A stretch of DNA of 57,504 nt from Propionibacteriaceae bacterium (lineage in GTDB: Bacteria; Actinomycetota; Actinomycetes; Propionibacteriales; Propionibacteriaceae). Below are positions 18,062 through 27,641 of the stretch, piece after piece (positions within the stretch are counted from its first letter, which is position 1; the number at the start of each line of letters is the position of its first letter). Under the pieces are notes generated by a model. The model had not been told where the DNA came from. It saw nothing but the letters and a program-made list of their open reading frames with translations, and ran no database searches. The stretch covers positions 1 to 57,504 of the forward strand of contig JADGPA010000074.1 of the NCBI GenBank assembly GCA_017882685.1, in the 5' to 3' direction. The translations under genes and the position numbers were made by a program.

Positions 18062-18109
18062 CAGGGCCGGCGGCAACCTCGGGCTTCGATGACTGGACGT
18101 GCCGAGCAT

Positions 18110-18178
18110 GAACCGAACCAGGAACCGTCCCCAGGTTCGCGCCAGACGGCGTCCTGAACCGAACCAGGAACCGTCCCC
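18110..18178 (-). repeat. Two direct REP copies downstream of RAYT, inverted relative to the upstream pair (18110-18132, 18156-18178)
   Basis: GAACCGAACCAGGAACCGTCCCC twice, the reverse complement of GGGGACGGTTCCTGGTTCGGTTC. Confidence 0.85.
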
Positions 18179-20238
18179 TAGACCTTCAGGCCGCGGCGGT
18201 CGAGGAGGTGGCGGAGGTCGGGGTCCTGGCCGCGGTAGTCGCGGAAGGAGTCCATGGCGTCCACCGAGCCTCCCTTGGCGAGCAGCCGACGGCGATAGCG
18301 CTCCCCGTTCTCCCTGGTCAGGCCTCCGTTGGACGTGATGAAGGCGGCGGTGTCCGCGTCGAGCACCTCAGACCAGATGTAGGAGTAGTAGCCGGCGTCG
18401 TAGCCGCCCTCGAAGATGTGCCGGAAGTACGCCGACCGGTACCGCGGCGGCACCAGGTCGTAGTCGAGGCCCACCTTCGCCAGCGCAGCCTTCTCGAACT
18501 CCTCTACCTGCGCGGGGTCAGTGGGCAGCTCTTCCAGCGGCGTCGAATGCCACACCTGGTCGAGCAGCGCTGCAGCCAGGTACTCGGTGGTCTTGAAGCC
18601 CTGCTGGAACAGCGTCGATCCGCGCAACGTCGCCACCCACTCTGCCGGCATCGGCTCCCCGGTCTCGTGGTGTACGGCGTAACGGCTGAGGATCCCCTCG
18701 TCCAGCGCCCACATCTCGTTCACCTGCGACGGGTACTCCACGAAGTCGCGCGGGGTCTCTGTGCCCGACTGCGAGCGGTAGCGGGTGTCGGACAGCAGCC
18801 CGTGCAGCGCGTGGCCGAACTCGTGGAACAGCGTGATCACGTCGTCCCAGGTCATCAGCGTCGGCTGTCCGGCCGGCGGCTTCACCAGGTTCGAGTTGTT
18901 CGAGACCACCGGCAGCTGACCGAGAAGGTGGTTCTGGTCGACCAAGTTGTTCATCCACGCCCCACCCTGCTTGCCCGGACGGGTGTAGAAGTCGGCAACG
19001 AACAACCCGATCGGGGTGCCGTCGGCCTCCGCCACCTCGAAGACGCGCACCTCAGGGTTGTAGCCCATCAGCTCCGCGCGCTCCATGAACGTGATGCCGT
19101 ACAGCCCGTTGGCCGCGGCGAACACGCCTTCGTGCAGCACCCGCTCCAGCTCGAGATAGGGACGCAGGACGGACGCGTCCAGCGCGTAGCGCTCGGCGCG
19201 CAACTGCTCGCTCACGAACTGCCAGTCCCAGGCGGCCAGCGGCGCGTCCGGCTCGAAACGGCGCCACACATGCTCCATGTCCACGGCCTCGTCACGGGCG
19301 TTGTCCACGGCGGCGGGCGCGAGCCGGGTGAGCAGGTCCCAGACCGCCTTGACGGTACGCGCGCAGGCGTCGGCGGCGACGTAGGCGGCGTGGTTGGCGA
19401 AGCCCAGCAGGCTCGCCCGCTCAGCCCGGAGCCGGGTCAGCTCGACGATGATGACCCGGGTGTCGTGGGCTCCCCCCAGGCCGCGATTCACCGAGGCGTG
19501 GTGGATCCGCTCCCGCAGCGGGCGGTTCGTCAGCACGTCCAGCGGACGCTGCGCCGAGGTGTTCTCCAGCTCGATCAGCCAGCCGTCCTGCCCGGTCTGG
19601 GTGGCGCGCTCCATCGAAGCGTCGATCTCCGCCAGGCTGAGCCCGTCCAGCTCCGCGGCGTCGGTGACCAGAACCGCGCCCGCGTTCATCCCTGCCAGCG
19701 CCTCCCTGCCGAAGGCTGACTGGAGCTCGGCGATCCGGTGGTTCACGGTGCGCAGCTTCACCTGGTCCTCCTCGGGCAGGTTCACCCCGGAACGCTCGAA
19801 GGCCAGAAGCTTGCGCTCCAGCCAGTAGGCCGAGGCCGGGTCGAGCTGCACCTCGCCGGCCTCCACACGGACGGCGAGCGCGGCCAGCCGGTCATAGAGC
19901 CTGCGATCGAGGTAGATCGCGTCGCCGTGGGCGGCCAGCTGCGGGGCGATCGCCTCGTCCGCGGCGTCCAGCACATCGTTGGTGTCGGCCGGTTGCTTGG
20001 TGTAGAACGCGTTCAGCGCCCTCGTGAACAGCTGCCCGGACGACTCCCACGCCTCGATCACGTTGGCTATGGTCGCCGGCTCGGGATTCGCGGCAAGGTC
20101 AGCGAGCTGCGCGAGCTGTTCTGCCATCCCGGCCTCGATGGCCGGCCGGTAGTGCTCGTCGCGCACCACGGTGTAGTCGGGCAGCTCGTACGGCAGCGTC
20201 GAGACGGTGGCGAGCGGGTTCAGAGCATCAAGCGGCAT
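18178..20238 (-). CDS. M3 family metallopeptidase (Dcp/oligopeptidase A-like)
   Basis: LFHEFGHALHGLLSD (HEXXH), GGYDAGYYSYIWSEVLDAD. Confidence 0.93.
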   Translation of the reverse strand: MPLDALNPLATVSTLPYELPDYTVVRDEHYRPAIEAGMAEQLAQLADLAANPEPATIANVIEAWESSGQLFTRALNAFYTKQPADTNDVLDAADEAIAPQLAAHGDAIYLDRRLYDRLAALAVRVEAGEVQLDPASAYWLERKLLAFERSGVNLPEEDQVKLRTVNHRIAELQSAFGREALAGMNAGAVLVTDAAELDGLSLAEIDASMERATQTGQDGWLIELENTSAQRPLDVLTNRPLRERIHHASVNRGLGGAHDTRVIIVELTRLRAERASLLGFANHAAYVAADACARTVKAVWDLLTRLAPAAVDNARDEAVDMEHVWRRFEPDAPLAAWDWQFVSEQLRAERYALDASVLRPYLELERVLHEGVFAAANGLYGITFMERAELMGYNPEVRVFEVAEADGTPIGLFVADFYTRPGKQGGAWMNNLVDQNHLLGQLPVVSNNSNLVKPPAGQPTLMTWDDVITLFHEFGHALHGLLSDTRYRSQSGTETPRDFVEYPSQVNEMWALDEGILSRYAVHHETGEPMPAEWVATLRGSTLFQQGFKTTEYLAAALLDQVWHSTPLEELPTDPAQVEEFEKAALAKVGLDYDLVPPRYRSAYFRHIFEGGYDAGYYSYIWSEVLDADTAAFITSNGGLTRENGERYRRRLLAKGGSVDAMDSFRDYRGQDPDLRHLLDRRGLKV

Positions 20239-20284
20239 GCCGCCCATCCTTGCCGGTGCCGCCCGCGCAGCCAACCACCAGCGG

Positions 20285-21115
20285 TCAGGAACCTGCCGCC
20301 GGGAGCGATTCTGCTGCCATCGCGCTGCGCAGGGCCACCGCGCGGGCCTCGTCCCAGACGACGTCCGGATCGGGTTCAAGGAACCCGGCGGCGATGCTCG
20401 CGCAGCCCAGCGCCGCCAACGACCAGGGCGCCACCCCGCCCCCGAACGGGTCGGCCTCGAGCCGGTCGGACGCGATCGCGGGGTCGGCCAGCGCCATCAG
20501 CACGAGGCCGCGGACGCTGGCAGAGATCATTGCTGCAAGCGTGTCGAAGGAGGTCACCCCCGCGCGCAGCCGGAAGCCGAGCAGGCCGGCCAGCAGCTGC
20601 CAGCCAGAAGCGATGCCGTCGACGAACCGCTGCTGCGCCGCGGCCAGCGCAGCCTGCACCTCTGCCCGGAGGGCGGGGTCGGTGATGCTCAGGAAGGTGG
20701 CGTTGAGGGCAAGGTACGTGCGCCACTCCGCGGACGCGTGCATCACGGTGAAGTCACCGTCGGCGGCCTGCCGCATCAGTTCCACCCCCAGCGCCCACCG
20801 CTCGGCAGGGTCGGCCAGGCGTTCGGCGTCGGCGAGCACGAGGCCGGCGATCAGCCCCCACGATGCGTTCTCCACCACGGCCCTCGGCGTGGCCGCCCGC
20901 GCCAATTCCCGCACCAGGTCGTTGAGGAACAGTTCCTTGCTCGGCCACTTTCTGTAGGCGCCGGTGCGGGAAACGTCGGCAGCCGAGATGACAGCCTCGA
21001 AGCTCAGGTGGTCGAGGCTGACGGTCAGTCCGGCCGCGTTGATCTGGGTAACCGCAGCCGCCAGCATGCGCTCCTCGGTCTGCCGCTGGGAGATCCTCGG
21101 ACGGCGCTCTGGCAT
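20285..21115 (-). CDS. TetR-family transcriptional regulator
   Basis: RQTEERMLAAAVTQINAAG...VISAADVSRTGAYRKWPSKELFLNDLV. Confidence 0.85.
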   Translation of the reverse strand: MPERRPRISQRQTEERMLAAAVTQINAAGLTVSLDHLSFEAVISAADVSRTGAYRKWPSKELFLNDLVRELARAATPRAVVENASWGLIAGLVLADAERLADPAERWALGVELMRQAADGDFTVMHASAEWRTYLALNATFLSITDPALRAEVQAALAAAQQRFVDGIASGWQLLAGLLGFRLRAGVTSFDTLAAMISASVRGLVLMALADPAIASDRLEADPFGGGVAPWSLAALGCASIAAGFLEPDPDVVWDEARAVALRSAMAAESLPAAGS

Positions 21116-21127
21116 CTACGCTCCTCT

Positions 21128-21167
21128 TGGGACATAATGTTTCAATGACTTGGTACTCAATGTCTCA
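21128..21167. promoter_or_regulatory. Tandem TetR operator candidates overlapping the tetR promoter
   Basis: TGGGACAT-A-ATGTTTCA (21128-21144) and TGGTACTC-A-ATGTCTCA (21151-21167); minus-strand TTGAGT-N17-TTATGT spans both; RBS AGAGGAG before tetR ATG. Confidence 0.65.
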
Positions 21168-21188
21168 TCAGCCTAGCGAGGAGCCAGC

Positions 21189-21692
21189 ATGTCCGTCCTG
21201 ATCGTCGTGGAATCGCTCTTCGGCAACACCATGGCCGTGGCCAGGGCAGTGGCCGCAGGCGTCGCCTCCCGCGGCACCGACGTCACCGTCCTGCGTTGCG
21301 CGGACGCCCCGACAGAGATCCCCGCCGACGTGTCGCTGCTCCTTGCCGGCGCGCCCACCCACAATCTCCACCTGCCCAACCGGGCCAGCCGCACACAGGC
21401 CGTCGGACGCGGCGCCGTCTCCGGTGAAGCTGTCGGGCTTGCGGAGTGGATCGGTACAGCCACGCCACGAAAGGACCTCCGCGTGGTCACGTTCGACACC
21501 ACCACCGGCGGGGCTTTCGCAGGTTCGGCGGCGAAGGCTGCGGCGAAGCTGCTCCGCCGCCGGGGCTTCGGCGCGCCCGAGCAGGGCCCAGGATTCATCG
21601 TCACCGGAACTCCCGGCCCGCTGCGGGACGGCGAGGAGGAGCGCGCCCGCACCTGGGGCGCCGCGCTGGTCAGCGACGCCGTGGCATCGTAG
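21189..21692 (+). CDS. Flavodoxin-like protein
   Basis: MSVLIVVESLFGNTMAVARAVAAG; LLAGAPTHNLHLPN. Confidence 0.85.
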   Translation: MSVLIVVESLFGNTMAVARAVAAGVASRGTDVTVLRCADAPTEIPADVSLLLAGAPTHNLHLPNRASRTQAVGRGAVSGEAVGLAEWIGTATPRKDLRVVTFDTTTGGAFAGSAAKAAAKLLRRRGFGAPEQGPGFIVTGTPGPLRDGEEERARTWGAALVSDAVAS

Positions 21693-22086
21693 CGATCAGC
21701 AGGCCCAACGTGACGACGTTCACGCCCAGTAGCGCCCACTCCAGCCCCGTCATCTGCGCGGTGATGCCGAGCACCACATTGACGGCCACGACGACGATGG
21801 CAACGATGTGCCCCCACCGCTTCTGCACCGCGACCCAGCGCGCAGCCAGCCCGTAGGCCAGCGCGTCGACGAGGTAGAACAGTCCGACGACGGACGCGAA
21901 GGAGCTCGCCATGCCGGCAGGCGGCACCACGTACAAGCGCACCCCGAGGATCGCCCACAACGCCGCCAGCAGCGCGAGCAGCACCACAGCACCCAGGCGC
22001 AACCGGGCCCGGGCCGAGCCGGGGCCGCCGACCCCGGCGGGTTCGGGGGTCTTCGAGGATCGCCTTGCTGCGCTTGGTCTGACCAC
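21670..22086 (-). CDS. Hypothetical integral membrane protein (4 TM-like)
   Basis: Hydrophobic segments; 23-nt tail overlap with flavodoxin gene. Confidence 0.65.
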   Translation of the reverse strand: MVRPSAARRSSKTPEPAGVGGPGSARARLRLGAVVLLALLAALWAILGVRLYVVPPAGMASSFASVVGLFYLVDALAYGLAARWVAVQKRWGHIVAIVVVAVNVVLGITAQMTGLEWALLGVNVVTLGLLIATMPRRR

Positions 22087-22125
22087 GGGCCAACGCTAGC
22101 GGCCCGCTCGGCCTAGGCTGACCGG

Positions 22126-22743
22126 ATGCTGCTCTCACCGGTCGAAGTGATCGGCTACATCGCCTCGGCGCTGGTGGTCGCCTCCCTGGCGATGACGTCC
22201 GTGGTGCGCCTGCGGGTCGTCTCCCTCGTCGGATCGCTGGTCTTCGTCACCTATGGCGTCCTGTTGCCCTCGATCCCGATCATTCTCACCAATGCCGCCG
22301 TCGCCCTGCTGAACGTCTGGTTCCTGCGCAAGGAGTTCAGTCCCAACCGCGACCTCGGCGCAGTGCCGATCGCTTCGGACGCGCCCTTCCTGCTCGACTT
22401 CCTGCGCTCCCACGACGCCGACATCCGCACCTTCCACCCCGGCTTCCAGCCGCCGGCGGCAGGCGACTTCGCCCTGCTGCTCACGCGGGACGGCCTGCCG
22501 GCCGGAGCCCTCATCGGCACCCCGGAGGGCGACGTGCTTCGGCTCCGGGTCGACTACGTGATGCACGCGTACCGCGATTCGCGGATCGGCACCTGGCTGT
22601 ACCGCAGCGGGACCAAGGTGTTCACCGACGCCGGATTCGCAAGCCTCGCCACCGTCCCCGCGTCCGAAGCGCTGCGCCACTACCTTCTTGGCGTCGGCTT
22701 CGTGCGGCGGGACGGGGAACTGGTGCTCGACCTGCGCCCCTGA
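22126..22743 (+). CDS. YgjV-like membrane protein with C-terminal GNAT-like soluble domain
   Basis: VIGYIASALVVASLAMTSVVRLRVVSLVGSLVFVTYG; C-term YRDSRIGTWLYRSGTKVFTDAGFASL..LLGVGFVRRDGEL. Confidence 0.65.
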   Translation: MLLSPVEVIGYIASALVVASLAMTSVVRLRVVSLVGSLVFVTYGVLLPSIPIILTNAAVALLNVWFLRKEFSPNRDLGAVPIASDAPFLLDFLRSHDADIRTFHPGFQPPAAGDFALLLTRDGLPAGALIGTPEGDVLRLRVDYVMHAYRDSRIGTWLYRSGTKVFTDAGFASLATVPASEALRHYLLGVGFVRRDGELVLDLRP

Positions 22744-22747
22744 TCGA

Positions 22748-23395
22748 TCACTCGCAGAAGCTGAGCTCCCCGGCAGAGACCGTGTCGGGCTTGTCCGCAC
22801 CGATGAACCGGAGCTTGTTCGGCAGCGTGAACATGCGGCCGCCGTCGCCCTCACCGAGGTTCAGGTTCTCCTGCTTGCCCTTCGGATACTTCGCCTTGAG
22901 CTGGGCGAAGGTGAGGTTCAGCGGCACCGCGTCCTGCATCTTCAGGGGGGCAGCGAAGGTGTTCTTCAGCGTGAAACCCCATGCGGAAAGGGAGCGCGGC
23001 GACTTCTTCGACTGGTCCTTGGCCGTGTATTGCACCCACAAACCGCCGTAGATCACCGTCTGCGCCCACGGGCTGGCGTCGTTCAGCTCGCAGAGGATCC
23101 CCTGCGAGCTCTCGTCGGGATCGCCCAGGCGGTCGGTGAGCAGGTCGGTCACGTCGACCTGCTTGGCTCCGAACTTGAGCGTGCCCACGCCGTCCCCGCG
23201 CAGTTCGAGGCCGGTGTCGACGGTCGGGGTGGCAGACGACACCGACGGTGTGGGCGTCAATGTGGGGGTTGCCGAGGACACCGTCGGGGTTGGTGCTGCA
23301 CTCGTGGACGGGGCGACCGGCGGCGTCACCCCACACGCGGTGAGGGTGAGCCCCAGCATTGGGGCGAGGACTGCCAGAAGGCGGTGACGGCTCAT
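22748..23395 (-). CDS. Secreted lipoprotein, Thr/Pro-rich linker
   Basis: Lipobox LTLTAC; linker TPTVSSATPTLTPTPSVSSATPTV. Confidence 0.75.
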   Translation of the reverse strand: MSRHRLLAVLAPMLGLTLTACGVTPPVAPSTSAAPTPTVSSATPTLTPTPSVSSATPTVDTGLELRGDGVGTLKFGAKQVDVTDLLTDRLGDPDESSQGILCELNDASPWAQTVIYGGLWVQYTAKDQSKKSPRSLSAWGFTLKNTFAAPLKMQDAVPLNLTFAQLKAKYPKGKQENLNLGEGDGGRMFTLPNKLRFIGADKPDTVSAGELSFCE

Positions 23396-23511
23396 CGGGT
23401 GCTCCTGTCATGGGCGGACGCAGGACAAGCAAAGCATCTGGCATCCACGCCCGTCGCCGCCAGCCCCTGATCGGGCTAGCCTGATGGCCTGCCGAACGAT
23501 AGGGGACGGCC

Positions 23512-24639
23512 ATGGTCCAGGCAAAGAAGCGGATCGGTATTCTCACCGCAGGCGGCGACAGCCCCGGCCTCAACGCCGCCATCCGGGGCTTCGGCAAGGC
23601 AGCCATCGGCCTGGGCATGGACCTGATCGGCTACCGCGACGGCATCCGCGGGCTGGTCGAGAACCGCTACACCCCGCTCGACTCCGGCGCCCTCTCCGGC
23701 ATCCTCACCATCGGCGGCACCATCCTTGGCACCAGCCGCGACAAGGTGCACCGCATGATGATCGACGGCGAGACCCGTGACATGCGTACGCAGGTGGTGG
23801 AGAACTACGAGAAGGAGGGGCTGTCCGGCCTCGTCATGCTCGGCGGCGGCGGGACGGCGAAGAACGCGCTGCGCCTTGCCGGGGCCGGCCTTAACGTGAT
23901 CACGCTGCCCAAGACCATCGACAACGACATCGCCCGCACCGACACCTCCTTCGGCTTCGCCACTGCCATGGAGATTGCGACGGAGGCGATCGACCGTTTG
24001 CACAGCACCGCCCACAGCCACCACCGGATCATCCTCACCGAGATCATGGGCCACAGGGCGGGCTGGCTGACGCTCGCCGCGGGCATCGCCGGCGGCGCCG
24101 ACATCGTCCTGCTGCCCGAGATCCCGTACACGGTCGCCAGCGTGGCGGAGACGATCAAGACCCGGCTCATCAGAGGCAGCACGTTCAGCGTCGTCGCCGT
24201 CGCCGAAGGCGCCCGCGATGTGCAGGACTCCGCCGACATCGAGGCGGCGGAGCTCTTGGTGCACGCGGCGAAGACTCCCGAGCAGATCCGGGCGGCGAAG
24301 GCGCACCTTGCCAACGTGACGGATGAGCAGCGCGAGCACACGTTCAAGCTCGCCCGCGAGCTGGAGGCAGCAACCGGGCTGGAGTCGCGGGTGACGATCC
24401 TCGGCTACGTGCAGCGCGGCGGCATCCCCTGCGCTGCCGATCGGCTGCTGGCCTCCCGGCTGGGGACGGCGGCTGCGCACGCGGTCAGCAAGGGTCAGTT
24501 CGGCATGATGGTGGCCGCCCGCGGCGAGGACACCGACCTGGTACCGCTCACCGAGGTGGCGGGCAACCTCAAGCTCGTTCCGCCCGACCACGAGTGGATC
24601 CAGACCGCCCGCAAGCTGGGCACCGGGCTGGGTGACTGA
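23512..24639 (+). CDS. 6-phosphofructokinase (PfkA superfamily; phosphoryl donor uncertain)
   Basis: [46 protein letters not shown]. Confidence 0.93.
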   Translation: MVQAKKRIGILTAGGDSPGLNAAIRGFGKAAIGLGMDLIGYRDGIRGLVENRYTPLDSGALSGILTIGGTILGTSRDKVHRMMIDGETRDMRTQVVENYEKEGLSGLVMLGGGGTAKNALRLAGAGLNVITLPKTIDNDIARTDTSFGFATAMEIATEAIDRLHSTAHSHHRIILTEIMGHRAGWLTLAAGIAGGADIVLLPEIPYTVASVAETIKTRLIRGSTFSVVAVAEGARDVQDSADIEAAELLVHAAKTPEQIRAAKAHLANVTDEQREHTFKLARELEAATGLESRVTILGYVQRGGIPCAADRLLASRLGTAAAHAVSKGQFGMMVAARGEDTDLVPLTEVAGNLKLVPPDHEWIQTARKLGTGLGD

Positions 24640-24641
24640 TC

Positions 24642-25466
24642 ATGCATCGGCCGTTCGCGCAGGTCGACGTGTTCGGCGACGGGGCCGCAACCGGGAATCC
24701 GCTGGCCGTCGTGCTCGACGCCGCCGGCGTGGACGATGCGGCGATGCAGGACCTCGCATCCTGGATCAACCTGTCCGAGACCACGTTCCTGTTCCCGCCC
24801 ACCGATCCGGCGGCCGACTACGCCGTCCGTATCTTCACGCCTGTCGGCGAGCTCCCCTTCGCCGGCCATCCCACGTTGGGCAGCGCTCACGCGTGGCTCG
24901 AAGCGGGGGGCCGCCCGCGCCGCGGGGGCCATCTGGTGCAGGAGTGCGGCGGCGGCATCGTTCACGTGCGGCTGGTCGGGGACCGTCCCGCCTTCGCCGC
25001 ACCGCAGCGACGTCGCACGGGGCCGCTGGACGAAGCCCACCTCGCGATCGCCGAGGCCGCCCTCGGCACCCCGCGCACCCATTGGGTGGCCCACGAGTGG
25101 GGCGACAACGGCCCGCCGTGGATGATGATCGAGCTCCCGGACGCCGAGTCGGTTCGCCGCGCGTGGGTGGACCGCACCCAGCTCGGACGCCACGACCACC
25201 TGGGGTTGGTCGGGCGTTTCTCCGGCGGCGAGTACGCGTACGAGGTGCGCGGCATCCTCGCCCACACCGAGGATCCTGTGACCGGCAGCCTGAACGCAGC
25301 CGTCGCGCAGTGGCTGCGCTCCCGCAACGCCGTCCCGGCCTGTTATGTCGCCACCCAGGGCTCACAGGTGGGCCACCACGGCGAGGTGTTCGTCACCGAC
25401 GACGGCACCGACATCTGGATCGGGGGCCGCACGCGGACGATCATCGCCGGCAAGGTCGACCTCTAG
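24642..25466 (+). CDS. PhzF family isomerase
   Basis: FAQVDVFGDGAATGNPLAVVLDA; NLSETTFLFPP; RIFTPVGELPFAGHPTLGSA. Confidence 0.93.
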   Translation: MHRPFAQVDVFGDGAATGNPLAVVLDAAGVDDAAMQDLASWINLSETTFLFPPTDPAADYAVRIFTPVGELPFAGHPTLGSAHAWLEAGGRPRRGGHLVQECGGGIVHVRLVGDRPAFAAPQRRRTGPLDEAHLAIAEAALGTPRTHWVAHEWGDNGPPWMMIELPDAESVRRAWVDRTQLGRHDHLGLVGRFSGGEYAYEVRGILAHTEDPVTGSLNAAVAQWLRSRNAVPACYVATQGSQVGHHGEVFVTDDGTDIWIGGRTRTIIAGKVDL

Positions 25467-26255
25467 ATGGGCGGACTCAGCGGCCGGTTCGCGCTGATCA
25501 CCGGCGTCGGCCGGCGGCGCAGCATCGGATTCGCCATCGCGTCCCGGCTCGTGCAGGACGGGGCCGGGGTGATGATCAGCCACTTCGGCGCCCACGACGC
25601 AGCCCAGCCCTGGGGCACCGACGAACCGGCTGAGGTGCTGGCGGCGCTGCGGGCACTCCGGGCCGACGACCGGCAGCAGGTGCTCGCCGTCGACGCCGAC
25701 CTGACCGGCCCAACCGTGCCCGACGAGCTGACCGACGCTGCAGTCGCCGGCCTCGGCGCGCTCGATATTCTCATCTGCGACCACGCCCGCAGTGGCGGGG
25801 ACGGTGCCCTCGGCGAGCTGGACGCGGCCATGATCGACGGCCATTACGCTGCCAACACGCGTTCGTCCCTGCTGCTGGCGCAGGCGTTCTCACGAGTGCA
25901 CGACGACACTCGTCCCGGCGGCCGGGTGGTGTTCATCACGTCGGGGCAGGGCAACGGCCCAATGCCGGGTGAGGTGGCCTACGCCGCGTCAAAGGCCGCA
26001 CTGGCCGGCATCACCGCCACGATCGCCCACCAACTGGCGCCCAGAGGCATCACCGTGAACACGGTGAACCCCGGCCCCGTCAACACCGGCTATCTGGACG
26101 GGGCAGCCGGCGAAGCGCTGCTGCCCCGGTTCCCGCTGGGACGGCTGGGCGAGCCCGACGACCCGGCCCGGCTGATCGCGTGGCTGGTGAGTGAAGAGGC
26201 CGCCTGGGTGACCGCGCAGGTGATCACCACCGACGGCGGCTTCTCCCTGAGCTGA
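25467..26255 (+). CDS. SDR family oxidoreductase
   Basis: ALITGVGRRRSIGFAIASRL; VAYAASKAALAG; C-term VITTDGGFSLS. Confidence 0.9.
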   Translation: MGGLSGRFALITGVGRRRSIGFAIASRLVQDGAGVMISHFGAHDAAQPWGTDEPAEVLAALRALRADDRQQVLAVDADLTGPTVPDELTDAAVAGLGALDILICDHARSGGDGALGELDAAMIDGHYAANTRSSLLLAQAFSRVHDDTRPGGRVVFITSGQGNGPMPGEVAYAASKAALAGITATIAHQLAPRGITVNTVNPGPVNTGYLDGAAGEALLPRFPLGRLGEPDDPARLIAWLVSEEAAWVTAQVITTDGGFSLS

Positions 26256-26303
26256 ACACCCCACGCTTTTCCCCCGGGTTGTCGGGGGGTGGGGGCGAAA
26301 GGG

Positions 26304-27641
26304 TCAGGGCTGGGGGCGGAGCAGCCCGGCGACTATGTGGGCCCGCTCGACTGTGATCGCCGGGGAGACCGCTGCCGGGAACTCCGGGGTGCCGGCGAAG
26401 CGCGCCCGCACCTGGACGTCGCCGGAGCGGGCGTCGACATCGAGGGTGAAGCCGCCGGACTGGTCGGTGACGGCCTCCGCAAGGGCCGCCCAGACCCGGC
26501 CGTCGGGGGAGGTCTCCACCACAACGGTCTCGGCGGACACCGGTGAGCCGTCCGCGCCCACCAGGCGTCCGGACACCTCAGGGCTGGTGCGCGAGCCGGG
26601 CACCCGTCCCAGGGACAACTTCGGGGGTGTGACCACACGCAGGTACACCTTGTGCCCGGCTCCGCGGCTGTCCTCGTAGACGATCCGGTTGCCGGCGACG
26701 GTCGGGTTGCTGCTCCAGCCGTCGTGACGGGTCACCCGGGTGGTCACGCTGGTGGCAACGTCGTAGAGGTAGATCTCGGTGTTGTCGTGGCCGTCGCGCT
26801 CGTCCATCCAGACGATCCGGCCGTCGGCCACCTCGGCGAACCACTGCACCGAGTCGTCGTCGGTGACCTGCGTCACGGCGGCTGCGGCGAGGTCGTAGGC
26901 GTAGATGTCGCTGTTGGTTGCGGTGATCGCGTCCTGCCAGACCACGAGGCCGTCGTCGATCCGCGGCAGCGTCTGGTCGGTGCCGGTGGTGGTGAGCCTT
27001 GTCTCGCTGCGGGTGCCGAGGTCGTAGGCGTAGATGTCGGCGTCGGTGCCGTTGCGTACGTCCTGCCAGACAACGACGCGTCCGGAGATGTCACAGGCGC
27101 TCGCCGACGCCCCCGCCGGCGAGACCACCAGGTCACGCCCGGTGTTGACGTTGTGGACGTGGATTCGGCCTTCGTACTCATAGCAGAGCAGGTCACCGGA
27201 CAGCTGGGGCTGGGCGCCCGGGCTGGCGTTCAGGCGGCGCTGTTGGCCGGTGGCCAGGTTGCGGTACCAGAAACCAGGGTTGGTGCCGTTGCCGTAGTCA
27301 CTCCACACCACCCGATCGCCGGAGATGGCCGGTCGGCCGAGCGCGGTGTGGTCGGGGGTCAGGTTGAGGTCGGTACCGGTCTTCAGGTCGAGGACCCGGA
27401 CGTCGAAGAGGATCTCCGCGCCGGCGCCCTGCCCGACGGTGCGCTCTCCCGCGTGGTCGGCGTAGGCGAGCTTCGAACCGGAGAGTTGTGGCCAGTCCTG
27501 GGTGGCTGCTCCGGTGGTGAGTTGGCGCTCCTTGCCGAGCCAGTCGGCCGACGCCGGCGACGCGCAGCTGAACATCATGGCGACGGTGGCTGCACCACCG
27601 ACCATGACGAGCCAGCAGGCTCGACCGAACGGATCGATCAC
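26304..27641 (-). CDS. Secreted TolB-like beta-propeller protein
   Basis: Signal peptide; repeated VVWQD...DIYAYDLxTxxxTxxT blades. Confidence 0.8.
   Translation of the reverse strand: MIDPFGRACWLVMVGGAATVAMMFSCASPASADWLGKERQLTTGAATQDWPQLSGSKLAYADHAGERTVGQGAGAEILFDVRVLDLKTGTDLNLTPDHTALGRPAISGDRVVWSDYGNGTNPGFWYRNLATGQQRRLNASPGAQPQLSGDLLCYEYEGRIHVHNVNTGRDLVVSPAGASASACDISGRVVVWQDVRNGTDADIYAYDLGTRSETRLTTTGTDQTLPRIDDGLVVWQDAITATNSDIYAYDLAAAAVTQVTDDDSVQWFAEVADGRIVWMDERDGHDNTEIYLYDVATSVTTRVTRHDGWSSNPTVAGNRIVYEDSRGAGHKVYLRVVTPPKLSLGRVPGSRTSPEVSGRLVGADGSPVSAETVVVETSPDGRVWAALAEAVTDQSGGFTLDVDARSGDVQVRARFAGTPEFPAAVSPAITVERAHIVAGLLRPQP

Noticed and set aside
18208-19719. 503-aa plus ORF opposite the M3 peptidase
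   Set aside because: Shadow ORF with no recognizable motif
23206-23330. Repetitive GTGGGGGTTGCCGAGGACACC... tract
   Set aside because: Explained as the Thr/Pro-rich linker repeat of a lipoprotein; not a CRISPR or regulatory array
26256-26303. G/C-run hairpin between convergent SDR and TolB-like genes
   Set aside because: Pairing is ambiguous, made of homopolymer C/G runs; too weak to call a terminator
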